This document shows, piece by piece, positions 34,668-44,045 of a stretch of DNA of 64,000 nt. The stretch spans positions 2,046,001 through 2,110,000 of the forward strand of contig NZ_JASGJD010000001.1 in the NCBI RefSeq assembly GCF_047601505.1, given 5' to 3'. Both the position numbers and the translations under genes were made by a program. This stretch comes from Cloacibacterium sp047601505. GTDB taxonomy: Bacteria > Bacteroidota > Bacteroidia > Flavobacteriales > Weeksellaceae. The notes beneath the pieces are model-generated. The model was not told where the DNA came from. It did not search any database and worked only from the letters and a program-made list of their open reading frames with translations. Each line of letters begins with the position of its first letter. Within the stretch, counting starts at the first letter, position 1.

Positions 34668-35570
34668 ATGATGTTTGACAAAATTAAAATCCTATTATTT
34701 TCTTCACTTTTAGTGATGAGTTGCACTTCTCAAAAATCGGTTAAATCTCAATCTATAGTAAGTAATAGTGCTGAAATACAGTTGGTTTCAGATAAATTTT
34801 CTTTTACAGAAGGTCCAGCTGCAGATAGTTATGGAAATGTGTATTTTACAGACCAACCTAATGATAAAATTTATTTTTGGAATTGGAAAACGAATAAAGT
34901 TGAAGAATTTTTAGAAAAAACAGGACGTGCAAACGGAACTTACTTTGACGAAAAAGACAATCTAATTACTTGTTCTGACGAAAGTGGAGAAATCTGGAAA
35001 ATTAATGAAAACGGTGTTGCAGAAATTCTTACCACAAATTTTGAAGGTAAAAGATTAAACGGTCCAAATGATCTTTGGCTAGATAATGAAGGTGGAATTT
35101 ATTTTACAGACCCTTTGTATGTGAGAGATTATTGGAAAAATTTTAAGCAAGAAATTTTTGATAAAAATCTATATTACAGAGATTCTGAAGGCAAAATTAC
35201 AAAATTAGATACTTTTACTCAGCCAAACGGAATTGTAGGAAGTTTGAAATTCAAAAAACTGTATGTTTCTGATATTGATGCCAATAAAACCTTTGTTTAT
35301 GACATTTTAGGTGAAGGAAAATTGGGAAATAAAAAGCTATTTTGTAATTTGGGTTCAGACGGAATGACGCTAGATAATATTGGTAATCTTTATATTACAG
35401 GAAATGGGGTGACGGTTTTTAATAGCAAAGGAGAACAAATTCATCATATTGCTGTGCCTGAAAAATGGACAGCAAATGTAACTTTTGGAGGAGAAAATTT
35501 TTCTACTTTATTTATAACCGCTTCAAAATCTGTTTATACTTTGAAAATGAATGTTTCTAAAGTGAAATAA
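34668..35570 (+). CDS. SMP-30/gluconolactonase-like lipoprotein
   Basis: The 300-residue protein has a lipobox (LLVMSC) and a six-bladed propeller of the SMP-30/LRE family. Candidate calcium ligands are Glu in FTEGPA, Asn in LNGPNDLWLD, and Asn/Asp in QPNGIV and SDGMTLDNIGN. It probably hydrolyses a lactone or sugar ester in the periplasm or at the cell surface. It stands alone between a divergent MerR gene and a terminator. Confidence 0.85.
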   Translation: MMFDKIKILLFSSLLVMSCTSQKSVKSQSIVSNSAEIQLVSDKFSFTEGPAADSYGNVYFTDQPNDKIYFWNWKTNKVEEFLEKTGRANGTYFDEKDNLITCSDESGEIWKINENGVAEILTTNFEGKRLNGPNDLWLDNEGGIYFTDPLYVRDYWKNFKQEIFDKNLYYRDSEGKITKLDTFTQPNGIVGSLKFKKLYVSDIDANKTFVYDILGEGKLGNKKLFCNLGSDGMTLDNIGNLYITGNGVTVFNSKGEQIHHIAVPEKWTANVTFGGENFSTLFITASKSVYTLKMNVSKVK

Positions 35571-35580
35571 AACTAAAAAG

Positions 35581-35606
35581 TGCCAAAGAAATTAATCTTT
35601 GGCATT
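35581..35606. terminator. Bidirectional terminator, lipoprotein gene / helicase gene
   Basis: TGCCAAAGA (35581-35589) pairs perfectly with TCTTTGGCA (35596-35604), with A-rich left and T-rich right flanks, between two converging genes. Confidence 0.8.
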
Positions 35607-35610
35607 TGTT

Positions 35611-36918
35611 TTAATAAGCGATTTCCATTTTTATTTTCTTGCCTTTTAGTTTTTCGTTGGCGAGTTTTTTCAGGACATCTTTCACTTTATTTCGGGCAAC
35701 CGCTACGTAAGAAGTATTGTCTTTTACTTCAATAATACCAACGTCTTCTTTGGTTAATTCCCCTTTTTTTATGAGATAACCAACAATGTCAACCTTGTTT
35801 ACTTTGTCTTTTTTTCCCGCGCTTATATAAATCGTTTGGAAAGGCGTTTTAGCTGGAATTCTATATTTTTCTGTAATGTTTTCTTCAGGAGTATTGCTTT
35901 TGATGAAAGGAAAGTTTTCTTCCTCAGTCAAAATTAAATAGGCAAAACCTTTGGCATGCATTCTGGCGGTTCGTCCGTTTCTGTGGATAAAAGCATCTTC
36001 TTTTGGTGGCAATTGATAATGTACAATAGATTCTACTTCTGGAATGTCTAAACCTCTGGAAGCCAAATCTGTAGTTATAAGAATTCTAGTAGAATCATTT
36101 CTGAATTTTAGCAAAGCACGTTCTCTTTCATCTTGTTCCATACCACCGTGAAAGGTTTCTCTATCAATTCCTTTTTCCTTTAAAAGTTCAGAAATTCTAT
36201 CTACAGCATCTCTGTGATTGCAAAAAATAAGCGTTCTTTTGTTACCGATTTTGCAGACAAGGTTGAAAAGTGTATCCAATTTTTCTTCGGGAATTGTCAT
36301 CACTTTTTTTAGTTGAATATTAGGTTTTGCTTCGCCTAATTTTAAAAAATTGATGGTTTTTTCGTTGTCTAATCCTACAAATTTTGGGATATTATCCATT
36401 GCAGTAGCAGAAGTAAGGAAACGCTGCGAAATATTTTTTAAAGAATTGATAATGTAGCTCATATCTTCTTCAAATCCTAATTCTAAAGCTTTGTCGAATT
36501 CATCTAAAACCAAAGTTTTGATGGTTTTTGTATCGAAATTATTATTTTTGAGATGATAAGCAACTCTTCCTGGTGTTCCTATTAAAACTGCTGGAGCTTG
36601 AGTAAGATTATTGATTTCAATTTTTTTATCGTGTCCACCGTAGCAGATAGTTACCTTGAAATCGGTTCCCATATTTTTGAAAACTTGTTCTATTTGTAAC
36701 GCCAATTCTCTAGCCGGTACTAGAATAATGGCTTGAATGCCAGAAACTTCTTTTTGTAAATTTCTAAGTACAGGAAACAGAAAAGCAAGAGTTTTTCCAG
36801 AGCCTGTTGGAGAAAGTAAGATGATATCTTGTTCGTTTTCAGAAGCTTGGTAAGTAGATTTCTGCATTTGATTCATTTCCTGAATTTGCAGTTTTTCGTA
36901 GATTGGTTGTAATTCCAT
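35611..36918 (-). CDS. DEAD-box ATP-dependent RNA helicase with DbpA-type RNA-binding tail
   Basis: The 435-residue protein has motif I SPTGSGKT, Ia PARELALQI, motif II LDEFD (Phe replacing the usual Ala of DEAD), motif III SAT, motif IV LIFCNHRD, V TDLASRGLDIPEV and VI HRNGRTAR. The C-terminal 75 residues (TIYISAGKKDKVNKVDIVGY to VKDVLKKLANEKLKG) match the DbpA RNA-binding fold, so a role in ribosome assembly is likely. The Q motif near residues 13-20 is recognisable. Confidence 0.9.
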   Translation of the reverse strand: MELQPIYEKLQIQEMNQMQKSTYQASENEQDIILLSPTGSGKTLAFLFPVLRNLQKEVSGIQAIILVPARELALQIEQVFKNMGTDFKVTICYGGHDKKIEINNLTQAPAVLIGTPGRVAYHLKNNNFDTKTIKTLVLDEFDKALELGFEEDMSYIINSLKNISQRFLTSATAMDNIPKFVGLDNEKTINFLKLGEAKPNIQLKKVMTIPEEKLDTLFNLVCKIGNKRTLIFCNHRDAVDRISELLKEKGIDRETFHGGMEQDERERALLKFRNDSTRILITTDLASRGLDIPEVESIVHYQLPPKEDAFIHRNGRTARMHAKGFAYLILTEEENFPFIKSNTPEENITEKYRIPAKTPFQTIYISAGKKDKVNKVDIVGYLIKKGELTKEDVGIIEVKDNTSYVAVARNKVKDVLKKLANEKLKGKKIKMEIAY

Positions 36919-37040
36919 TTTGCAAATTTAAGCTAAAGGATTGAGGTAATCTAAAGTGTATTCATTTTAGATGGTAAGAATTGCTGCTATCTTGTTAATT
37001 TTAAGCCAATTAATTATTATAAAATAAGAAAAATAATCTA

Positions 37041-37070
37041 TTGTTTATTTAATAAAATTTTGTAATTTTG
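37041..37070 (+). promoter_or_regulatory. Promoter of rpsA
   Basis: TTG (37041-37043), 19 bases, TAATTTTG (37063-37070) match the consensus. The predicted start near 37077 gives a leader of about 110 bases before rpsA, long enough for S1 autoregulation, though no fold was identified. Confidence 0.7.
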
Positions 37071-37189
37071 CACCACTTTTTGTGGGAGTAATTTTGGCGA
37101 AGTAAAACATTAATAATTAACATCTTCCGTATTTTTTAGAGTCCACATAATGCCAAAGCTAAAAAAGAAGGAATACAAATTTTATTTTT

Positions 37190-38968
37190 ATGTCTGAATT
37201 GACAAACCAAGAAGCGTTATATAACGCAAACGTAGCACCAGAACAATTTGATTGGGATTCTTTCGAATCAGGTCTTGACGCTGATGCAAGAAAAGAAAAA
37301 TCTGATTTAGAAGAAATCTACAAAGGTTCTCTTAATGATCTTGCAGAATCTGACGTAATCGTTGGTAAAGTAGTAAGATTAACTGATAAAGAAGCGATTG
37401 TAGATATCAATTTCAAATCAGAAGGTGTTATTTCTCTTAACGAATTCCGTTACAACCAAGGTCTTAAAGTAGGTGATGAAGTAGAAGTAATGGTTGATAG
37501 AAGAGAAGACAAAACTGGTCAATTACAATTATCTCACAAAAAAGCAAGAACGCTTAAAGCTTGGGATAGAGTAAATGAATACCACGAGTCTGGAGAAATC
37601 GTTAATGGTTTCGTAAAATCTAGAACTAAAGGTGGTATGATTGTAGATGTTTTCGGTATCGAAGCATTTTTACCAGGTTCTCAAATTGATGTTAAACCAA
37701 TCAAAGATTACGATCAATTCGTAGGTAAAACTATGGAATTCAAAGTTGTGAAAATCAACCCTGAGTTCAAAAACGTAGTAGTATCTCACAAAGCGTTAAT
37801 CGAAGCTGATATTGAAGGTCAGAAAAAAGAAATCATCGCTCAATTAGAGAAAGGTCAAGTTCTTGAAGGTACTGTTAAGAATATTACTTCTTACGGTGTA
37901 TTTATCGATCTTGGTGGTGTAGATGGTCTTATCCACATTACAGATCTTTCTTGGTCTAGAGTTAACCATCCATCTGAAATCTTAGCAGACGGACAAACTG
38001 TAAAAGTGGTTATCCTTGATTTTGATGATGAAAAAACTAGAATTCAATTAGGTATGAAGCAATTAGAAGCACACCCTTGGGATGCTCTAGATGCTAACCT
38101 AAAAGTAGGTGATAAAGTAAAAGGTAAAGTAGTAGTTCTTGCTGATTATGGTGCATTTGTAGAAGTAGCTCCAGGTGTAGAAGGACTTATCCACGTATCT
38201 GAAATGTCTTGGTCTACTCACTTAAGAAGTGCTGGTGATTTCGTTAAAATTGGTGACGAAGTAGAAGCTGTAGTACTTACTTTAGATAGAGAAGAAAGAA
38301 AAATTTCTTTAGGAATTAAGCAATTAACTCCAGATCCATGGGCTGATATCCAAACTAAATACCCTGTTGGTTCTCAACACGTTGGTACTGTAAGAAACTT
38401 CACTAACTTTGGTGTTTTCGTAGAACTAGAAGAAGGAATTGATGGTCTTATCTACATTTCTGATCTTTCTTGGACTAAGAAAATCAAACATCCATCAGAA
38501 TTCTGTAACGTAGGTGATAAACTAGACGTTGTAGTATTAGAATTGGATACTGAAGCGAGAAGACTTTCTTTAGGTCACAAACAATTAACTGAAAACCCTT
38601 GGGATAAATTCGAAACTAAATATGCTGAAGGTACTGTTCACTCAGGAAAAGCTACAGACGTTTTCGATAAAGGTGCTCAAGTTCAGTTCGAAGATGCAGA
38701 AGTAGAAGCTTTCGCTCCTTCAAGATTATTAGAAAAAGAAGATGGTTCTAAAATCAAAAAAGGTGAAACTGCAGATTTCAAAGTAATTGAATTTAACAAA
38801 GAATTCAAAAGAGTAGTAGTATCTCACACTGGTATCTTCAGGGACGAAGAGAAAAAAGCTGCAAAAGAAGCTAAACCAGCTGCTAGTTCTTCAAACGAAG
38901 AAAAATCTACACTTGGTGATATCGATGCTTTAGCAGAACTTAAGAAAAGAATGGAAGAAGGTAAATAA
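37190..38968 (+). CDS. rpsA: 30S ribosomal protein S1
   Basis: The 592-residue protein is a string of S1 (OB-fold) domains, clearest at GQVLEGTVKNITSYGVFIDL, KVKGKVVVLADYGAFVEVAP and HVGTVRNFTNFGVFVELEEG, each closing with LGMKQL/LGIKQL/LGHKQL-type ends. The weaker first two and last domains give about six in all. The acidic N-terminal stretch and the Ala/Lys/Glu-rich tail are typical of Bacteroidota S1. It binds mRNA on the 30S subunit, important in a phylum with weak Shine-Dalgarno use. Confidence 0.96.
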   Translation: MSELTNQEALYNANVAPEQFDWDSFESGLDADARKEKSDLEEIYKGSLNDLAESDVIVGKVVRLTDKEAIVDINFKSEGVISLNEFRYNQGLKVGDEVEVMVDRREDKTGQLQLSHKKARTLKAWDRVNEYHESGEIVNGFVKSRTKGGMIVDVFGIEAFLPGSQIDVKPIKDYDQFVGKTMEFKVVKINPEFKNVVVSHKALIEADIEGQKKEIIAQLEKGQVLEGTVKNITSYGVFIDLGGVDGLIHITDLSWSRVNHPSEILADGQTVKVVILDFDDEKTRIQLGMKQLEAHPWDALDANLKVGDKVKGKVVVLADYGAFVEVAPGVEGLIHVSEMSWSTHLRSAGDFVKIGDEVEAVVLTLDREERKISLGIKQLTPDPWADIQTKYPVGSQHVGTVRNFTNFGVFVELEEGIDGLIYISDLSWTKKIKHPSEFCNVGDKLDVVVLELDTEARRLSLGHKQLTENPWDKFETKYAEGTVHSGKATDVFDKGAQVQFEDAEVEAFAPSRLLEKEDGSKIKKGETADFKVIEFNKEFKRVVVSHTGIFRDEEKKAAKEAKPAASSSNEEKSTLGDIDALAELKKRMEEGK

Positions 38969-38994
38969 TCTTCCGAAATTTTCATAAATTTAAG

Positions 38995-39023
38995 CCGTTT
39001 TGTATTTTACAAAACGGTTTTTA
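38995..39023 (+). terminator. rpsA terminator
   Basis: CCGTTTTGTA (38995-39004) pairs perfectly with TACAAAACGG (39008-39017), then T-rich sequence. Confidence 0.85.
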
Positions 39024-39045
39024 TTTGAATTTATATTTAATTATT

Positions 39046-40035
39046 ATGAAAAAGATTCTTGTTTTATTCTTTAACTTACTGATTTTTATGGTTTTATCTC
39101 AAGAAAAACTGAAAAACCTAGATGCTACTTTGTCTAATTACGAATATCCTTTTGAAGTGAAATATTTTAATTTTAAGTCTCAAAATCAAGATTTAAAAAT
39201 GGCTTATATGGATATTTTACCACAAAAAAGCAATGGTAAAAATGTACTTCTTTTACACGGGAAAAACTTTAATGGCGCTTATTGGAAACAAACGGCTACA
39301 GAACTTTCAAAATTAGGCTACAGAGTTATTATTCCAGACCAGATTGGCTTCGGAAAGTCTTCTAAACCTTCTCAATATCAATATTCTTTTCATCAATTAG
39401 CACAGAATACCAAACAGATTTTAGATGAGCTTAAAATCGATAAAATTAATGTTTTAGGACATTCTATGGGCGGGATGTTGGCGACAAAATTTGCATTGAT
39501 GTATCCTGAAACTACAGAAAAATTGATTCTAGAAAATCCAATTGGTTTAGAAGATTATAAAACGCTAACTCCTTATGTTTCTGTTGATAAAATGTATCAA
39601 AATGAATTGAAGCAAACTGCTGAAGATATTAAAAATTATCAATTAAAATTCTATTATGATAACAAATGGAAACCCGAATATGATGAATGGATGTATCTTC
39701 TTGCTGGTTGGACGGTGAATAAAGATTATCCTTTAGTTGCTTGGAATGTTGCACTTACTTATGATATGATTTTTACTCAACCTGTAGTTTATGAATTTCC
39801 AAAATTGAAAGTTCCTACTTTGCTCATCATCGGGACAAGAGATAGAACAGCTCTAGGCAAAGCCAATGCTTCTGCGGAAGTACAGAGCAAGATGGGATTG
39901 TATCAAAATCTTGGGAAAGAAACTCAGAAGAAAATTCCAAATTCTCAATTGGTAGAAATTGAAAATATAGGACATCTTCCTCATATTGAAGCATTTGACA
40001 AATTTATAAAACCTTTAGTTGAGTTTTTGAAATAG
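39046..40035 (+). CDS. Secreted alpha/beta hydrolase
   Basis: The ATG at 39046 gives MKKILVLFFNLLIFMVLSQE, a signal peptide; an earlier TTG start in the terminator region is rejected. The 329-residue protein has the oxyanion stretch LLHGKNFNGAYW, the nucleophile elbow LGHSMGGMLA, an acid in GTRDRTALG and the catalytic His in IGHLPHIE. It is most like lactonase, esterase or haloperoxidase-type hydrolases. The substrate is unknown. Confidence 0.85.
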   Translation: MKKILVLFFNLLIFMVLSQEKLKNLDATLSNYEYPFEVKYFNFKSQNQDLKMAYMDILPQKSNGKNVLLLHGKNFNGAYWKQTATELSKLGYRVIIPDQIGFGKSSKPSQYQYSFHQLAQNTKQILDELKIDKINVLGHSMGGMLATKFALMYPETTEKLILENPIGLEDYKTLTPYVSVDKMYQNELKQTAEDIKNYQLKFYYDNKWKPEYDEWMYLLAGWTVNKDYPLVAWNVALTYDMIFTQPVVYEFPKLKVPTLLIIGTRDRTALGKANASAEVQSKMGLYQNLGKETQKKIPNSQLVEIENIGHLPHIEAFDKFIKPLVEFLK

Positions 40036-40160
40036 TCAAATTTCTGTAAAAGATATTTGTTTGTTTCGAAGAAAATTAATAATTTTACAGCCTGTTAATC
40101 AACCTCTGACGAAAGGCGTGTACGTTGTTTAGCTTTGAACATTTTTTTTTAAATTAAACG

Positions 40161-40514
40161 ATGGATTTAATTAAGTACGTACAAGACAAGTACATTACAA
40201 AAAAAGAATTCCCTGAATTCAACACTGGTGATACCATTACTGTGTATTACGAAATTAAAGAAGGTAACAAAACTAGAACACAGTTCTTCAAAGGAGTTGT
40301 GATTCAGTTGAGAGGAGCTGGAGCTACTAAAACTTTCACTATCCGTAAAATGAGTGGTGATGTAGGTGTAGAAAGAGTTTTCCCAATCAACATGCCAGCT
40401 TTACAAAAAATTGAAGTTGATAGAAGAGGTAAAGTTAGAAGATCTAGAATTTTCTACTTCAGAGATCTTAGAGGTAAAAAAGCGAGAATTAAAGACGCTG
40501 CTTACAAAAAGTAA
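40161..40514 (+). CDS. rplS: 50S ribosomal protein L19
   Basis: The 117-residue protein shows FNTGDTITVYYEIKEGNKTR, QFFKGVVIQLRGAG, ERVFPINMPALQKIEV and SRIFYFRDLRGKKARI, the L19 signatures. It is monocistronic here, without the usual rimM-trmD neighbours. Confidence 0.97.
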   Translation: MDLIKYVQDKYITKKEFPEFNTGDTITVYYEIKEGNKTRTQFFKGVVIQLRGAGATKTFTIRKMSGDVGVERVFPINMPALQKIEVDRRGKVRRSRIFYFRDLRGKKARIKDAAYKK

Positions 40515-40537
40515 TCTCTTCTTAAGAAGAAAAAATA

Positions 40538-40575
40538 AAAGCATTCCAAATTTATTTTTGGAATGCTTTTTTATT
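40538..40575 (+). terminator. rplS terminator
   Basis: AAAGCATTCCAA (40538-40549) pairs perfectly with TTGGAATGCTTT (40558-40569), followed by a T run. Confidence 0.88.
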
Positions 40576-40651
40576 TTATAGAATCAAAGAATTTTGATTC
40601 TCGAAATATCACACATGAGAAAATCAGCAAATTGTTACATCATCAAATCAA

Positions 40652-41182
40652 TTAAGGTTCAAAAGCTTCAAATTTTCCATTTTCGTAGAAAAAAACAATT
40701 CTTTTAATTTTGTTTTCGGTTTCTTTTGGTTTAAGCTCTTCATTTACAGATTGTTGAGTCTTTGAAATGTCGTTGAAAATTTCTAATCGCTGAGAATCGC
40801 TTGAAATTTCTTTTCTAGGACTTGGGAAAGAATTATTCAACTCTCGTAAAGTTTCATTTTGAATGTTATCTTGAACAAAAACTTCATTTTTATAATCTTC
40901 ATCAATTAATGTAAAAAGGTCTGGCGAAGAATTTTCTTCTTTTTCAGAAAATGGCAAAGGAGTAGAACTTTCTTTCATTTCGCCAGTTCCTAAGATTATC
41001 CAATTCCAACTCAGTTCTGGAAATTTAGTTTTAACTTTTGTTACAAATTCTAGGGAAGGTTTATTTCTCCCAGACATAATGTGAGAAATGCTAGAACGCT
41101 GTACATCTATTTCGTCTGCAAATTCTGAAGCCGACAAACCAGAATATTCTAATATTTTTGTAATTCTTTCATTGATTTCCAT
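40652..41182 (-). CDS. XRE-family helix-turn-helix regulator
   Basis: The 176-residue protein has an N-terminal HTH: ITKILEYSGLSASEFADEID then VQRSSISHIMSGRNKPSLEF. The following WNWIILGTGEMKE segment is typical of flavobacterial phage-repressor-like XRE proteins. The rest is low-complexity and acidic, without a known domain. A -7 box TACATTTG (41195-41188) places the transcript start almost at the ATG, so the mRNA may be leaderless. Four related inverted repeats upstream suggest autoregulation. Confidence 0.85.
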   Translation of the reverse strand: MEINERITKILEYSGLSASEFADEIDVQRSSISHIMSGRNKPSLEFVTKVKTKFPELSWNWIILGTGEMKESSTPLPFSEKEENSSPDLFTLIDEDYKNEVFVQDNIQNETLRELNNSFPSPRKEISSDSQRLEIFNDISKTQQSVNEELKPKETENKIKRIVFFYENGKFEAFEP

Positions 41183-41205
41183 AATTACAAATGTAATAAA
41201 ATTAA

Positions 41206-41361
41206 TTTACAAAAGTAAATACAGATGTAAATTTAAAATTAGCTTTGCATTTTACAAAAGTAAACATTGTATATAAGGTACTATAAATAAACACTTTTAT
41301 GTATTTACAAACTTAAATTAAATGATAATTTACATCAAAAATAATTGTTTATAAAAGTAAA
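41206..41361. repeat. Array of four TTTAC-N4-GTAAA inverted repeats
   Basis: Perfect copies TTTACAAAAGTAAA lie at 41206-41219 and 41251-41264. Degenerate copies are TTTACAAACTTAAA at 41304-41317 and TTTATAAAAGTAAA at 41348-41361. Spacings of 45, 53 and 44 bases are near whole turns of DNA. The first copy is directly upstream of the XRE -7 box. Confidence 0.8.
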
Positions 41362-41363
41362 TT

Positions 41364-41394
41364 CAAAAAAAATACTCTCAAAATAGAGAGTATT
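41364..41394 (-). terminator. Terminator after the terC-like gene
   Basis: AATACTCTC (41371-41379) pairs with GAGAGTATT (41386-41394), and eight A residues on the plus strand give a U tract on the minus-strand transcript. Confidence 0.8.
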
Positions 41395-41419
41395 GGTATA
41401 AATTTATTACAGAATTAAT

Positions 41420-42508
41420 TTAATAATTATCGTCGTCTTCGTTTAGTTTAATAGTTGGCTTTCTATCTTTCTTTTTCTCAGGAAATAGTAAAGATGTAAA
41501 TATACTTAGCCCTAAAATGCTAATGATGATAATAAGAGAATCTGTGGTTGTAAAGCCCCATTCTTCAAGATAAATATGGAAAAGCATTTTGAGACCGATA
41601 AAGGTTAATAATGCTGCTAAACCTATTTTTAAGAATCTAAATTTATCGATAATTCCTGCTAATAAGAAGAACATAGACCTAAGCCCGATAATGGCAAATA
41701 TATTTGAGAAAAATACCACATAAGCATCTTTAGTTACCGAAAATATTGCCGGGATGCTATCTACAGCAAAAATTAAATCGGTAAATTCTATAATAATAAG
41801 TACTAAAAATAGAGGTGTAATCTTCTTAATACCATCAATTGTTATAAAAAATTTATTTCCTACGAAGCTATGATGTACATTAAAGTACTTATTGGCAAAT
41901 TTTACTACAGGATGGTTTTTGGAGTCAATTTCTTCTTCTTCGTTTCTATTCCAGAACATCTTAATTCCGGTAAAAACCAAAAATCCACCGAATACATACA
42001 TGATCCAACTGAATTTAGCAATTAATGCAGCTCCTACAAATATAAATACGAATCGCATCAATATAGCTCCTAAAATACCCCAAAAAAGAACTCTGTGATA
42101 ATTTCTTGGCGCAACACCAAACGCTGTGAAAACCAACACTATTACAAATATATTATCTACAGAAAGTGCATATTCTACTAAATAACCAGTAAGATATTCT
42201 AACCCCAGATTATGATTATATAAGGCTATACTACTTTCTAAATCACCTGGAATGATTTTAACTGGATGATGGTGAGCATTGATTACTTTTTGAAGTTTTT
42301 CGATACTATCAATGCCGTGGAGTAGGTGACCGTATGAAGTTAATATAAAGTAAAAACCTATAGCCAAACTGACTACAAAAAAGCTCATTAGCCCTGCTTG
42401 TTTTAAAGAAATTTTGTCAGATTTTTTGTGTAAAAGACCTAAATCTAAAGCTAAAATAAAACAAATGAAAATTAAAAAAGATAGCAGAAATATTAGTTCG
42501 TTGCTCAT
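41420..42508 (-). CDS. TerC/Alx-family membrane protein
   Basis: The 362-residue protein has about nine transmembrane helices, an ALSVDNIFVIVLVFTAFGV segment with the conserved acidic Asp-Asn motif, and EFTDLIFAVDSIPAIFSVTK as its second copy. These are hallmarks of TerC/Alx transporters, which export manganese and affect tellurite or alkaline tolerance. No yybP-ykoY-like riboswitch is visible upstream. Confidence 0.9.
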   Translation of the reverse strand: MSNELIFLLSFLIFICFILALDLGLLHKKSDKISLKQAGLMSFFVVSLAIGFYFILTSYGHLLHGIDSIEKLQKVINAHHHPVKIIPGDLESSIALYNHNLGLEYLTGYLVEYALSVDNIFVIVLVFTAFGVAPRNYHRVLFWGILGAILMRFVFIFVGAALIAKFSWIMYVFGGFLVFTGIKMFWNRNEEEEIDSKNHPVVKFANKYFNVHHSFVGNKFFITIDGIKKITPLFLVLIIIEFTDLIFAVDSIPAIFSVTKDAYVVFFSNIFAIIGLRSMFFLLAGIIDKFRFLKIGLAALLTFIGLKMLFHIYLEEWGFTTTDSLIIIISILGLSIFTSLLFPEKKKDRKPTIKLNEDDDNY

Positions 42509-42597
42509 GATAAAAATTAAAAATTATTCTTCAAAGATAGCCAAAATAATAAAAATTGAAGAATTTACATTTGTTTCACTATTAATTTAAATTTTAG

Positions 42598-42864
42598 TTA
42601 TTCACAATCTCAATGTTTAACGGAATAACTTTACAATTGAGAAATAGCACCATTTTTTCACTTAAAGTCAAATTAAAAATATAGTTTAATTAAATTACAT
42701 AAATTACTCATTTTAAATAATTTATAAATTTTAATTTAATTATATGTAATTAACAATTTTTTCCACAGACAAAATGTCTTTTTCTTGAGTTTAATTAGTT
42801 TACAAATGTCAATTAGGTGATTATTTCTTTTTATCGTATTTTTGAATAATTAAATTTATCCACA
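42598..42864. other. AT-rich intergenic region with DnaA-box-like sites
   Basis: Between the divergent terC and M14 peptidase genes lie TTATTCACA (42598-42606), TTTTCCACA (42759-42767) and a perfect DnaA box TTATCCACA (42856-42864), all on the plus strand, around a very AT-rich core (42665-42755). A small palindrome AGACAAAATGTCT lies at 42768-42780. A -7 box TATTTTTG (42837-42844) probably drives the peptidase gene. An origin role is speculative. Confidence 0.35.
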
Positions 42865-42866
42865 TA

Positions 42867-43972
42867 ATGAATTCTAGTTTTCAATATCAGAAAAACCCTA
42901 ATTTTCCCAATCGTTATATTTCGCCCGAAAGTCTTTATAATTTTATTTGTGAGAATCTCAGCGATTACGTTTCAGAAATTGGTAAGTCAACTTTAGGGCT
43001 TCCTATTTATAAATTTTCCTACGGAACTGGTAGTATTAATATATTAGCTTGGTCTCAAATGCATGGCAATGAGAGTAATTCTACGCATTGTATGCTAGAT
43101 TTATGGTACTCTTTAGAGTCTCAACCAGAACTTAAAGAAGAAGTTTTTAGTAAAATTTCTCTTGATTTTATATTTATGCTCAATCCAGATGGTTCTAAAG
43201 TTTGGACGAGAAGAAATGCGTTGGATGTGGATATGAACAGAGATTATTTGCAAGGTGCAAGTTGTGAAATGCAACTTTTAAAAGAAATAGCTTTTTCTAA
43301 AAAGTATGATTATGGCTTTAATCTTCATGAGCAAAGAACACTTTTTTCAACTGATGGTAAGAATCCAGCAACTTTGTCTTTTTTAGCGCCTTCTCAAGAT
43401 TTCGATAGAACAGTTACAGAAACCAGAAAAAAAAGTATGGCGGTTATTTCTGAAATTTATGAAGCTTTAAAAACTCAAATTCCTAATCAAATTGCAAGAT
43501 ATTCTGATGAATTTTATCCTACTTCTACAGGAGATAATTTAATGAAAGCTGGTATTCCTGTGGTTTTGTTTGAAGGAGGGCATTTTCCTAATGATTATCA
43601 AAGATTTGGAACTAGAAAATATTATACTATTGCATTATATACTGCGCTTTCTACGATAGGTAAGTTAGAAAATGATACGCTTGGTTTCGAAAGATCTTTG
43701 AAATTCCAGAAAATAAAGAATCTCATTTTGACATTATCTATAGAAATTTAAAACTAAATACCGATTTTGAATGTATTTTAGATGTTGCTGTTCAGTTTAA
43801 AGAAGAAATTAGAGAAGGAAATAAAGAAATTTCTTTTGTTCCAATTGTGGTGGAAGTTGGAGATTTACATCGAAAAAAAGGTTGGAAAGAAATAGACTGT
43901 ACAGGAAAAAGATTTGTTTCTCAGAATAAATTTCCAAAATTAGACGCTGTTCAAAATTTCACAATAGAATAG
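42867..43972 (+). pseudogene. M14-family zinc carboxypeptidase, frameshifted
   Basis: The first 280 or so codons encode an M14 fold: ILAWSQMHGNESNSTH gives the HxxE zinc site, the third ligand is probably in YGFNLHEQRTLF, and the catalytic Glu in VVLFEGGHFPNDY. The first frame then stops at 43751. From about 43705 another frame continues the protein through SHFDIIYRNLKLNTDFECIL to a stop at 43972. One extra T in the GAAATTCCAG at 43701-43710 would restore a 368-residue protein. It is either a mutation or a sequencing error. Confidence 0.75.
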
Positions 43973-44009
43973 TAGATTTTTGTAATAAATTTTAAAATAT
44001 ATTTTTAGA

Positions 44010-44045
44010 CCTGACTTTTTTTTGAAAATTAGTCAGGTTTTTTTA
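44010..44045 (+). terminator. Terminator after the M14 peptidase gene
   Basis: CCTGACT (44010-44016) pairs with AGTCAGG (44031-44037), with an inner T/A pairing and a run of eight T after the stem. Confidence 0.75.

Noticed and set aside
40036..40160. Possible tRNA-like or structured RNA before rplS (CTCTGACGAAAGGCGTGTACG)
   Set aside because: No cloverleaf could be folded and no T-loop or anticodon arm is present; probably only the rplS leader.
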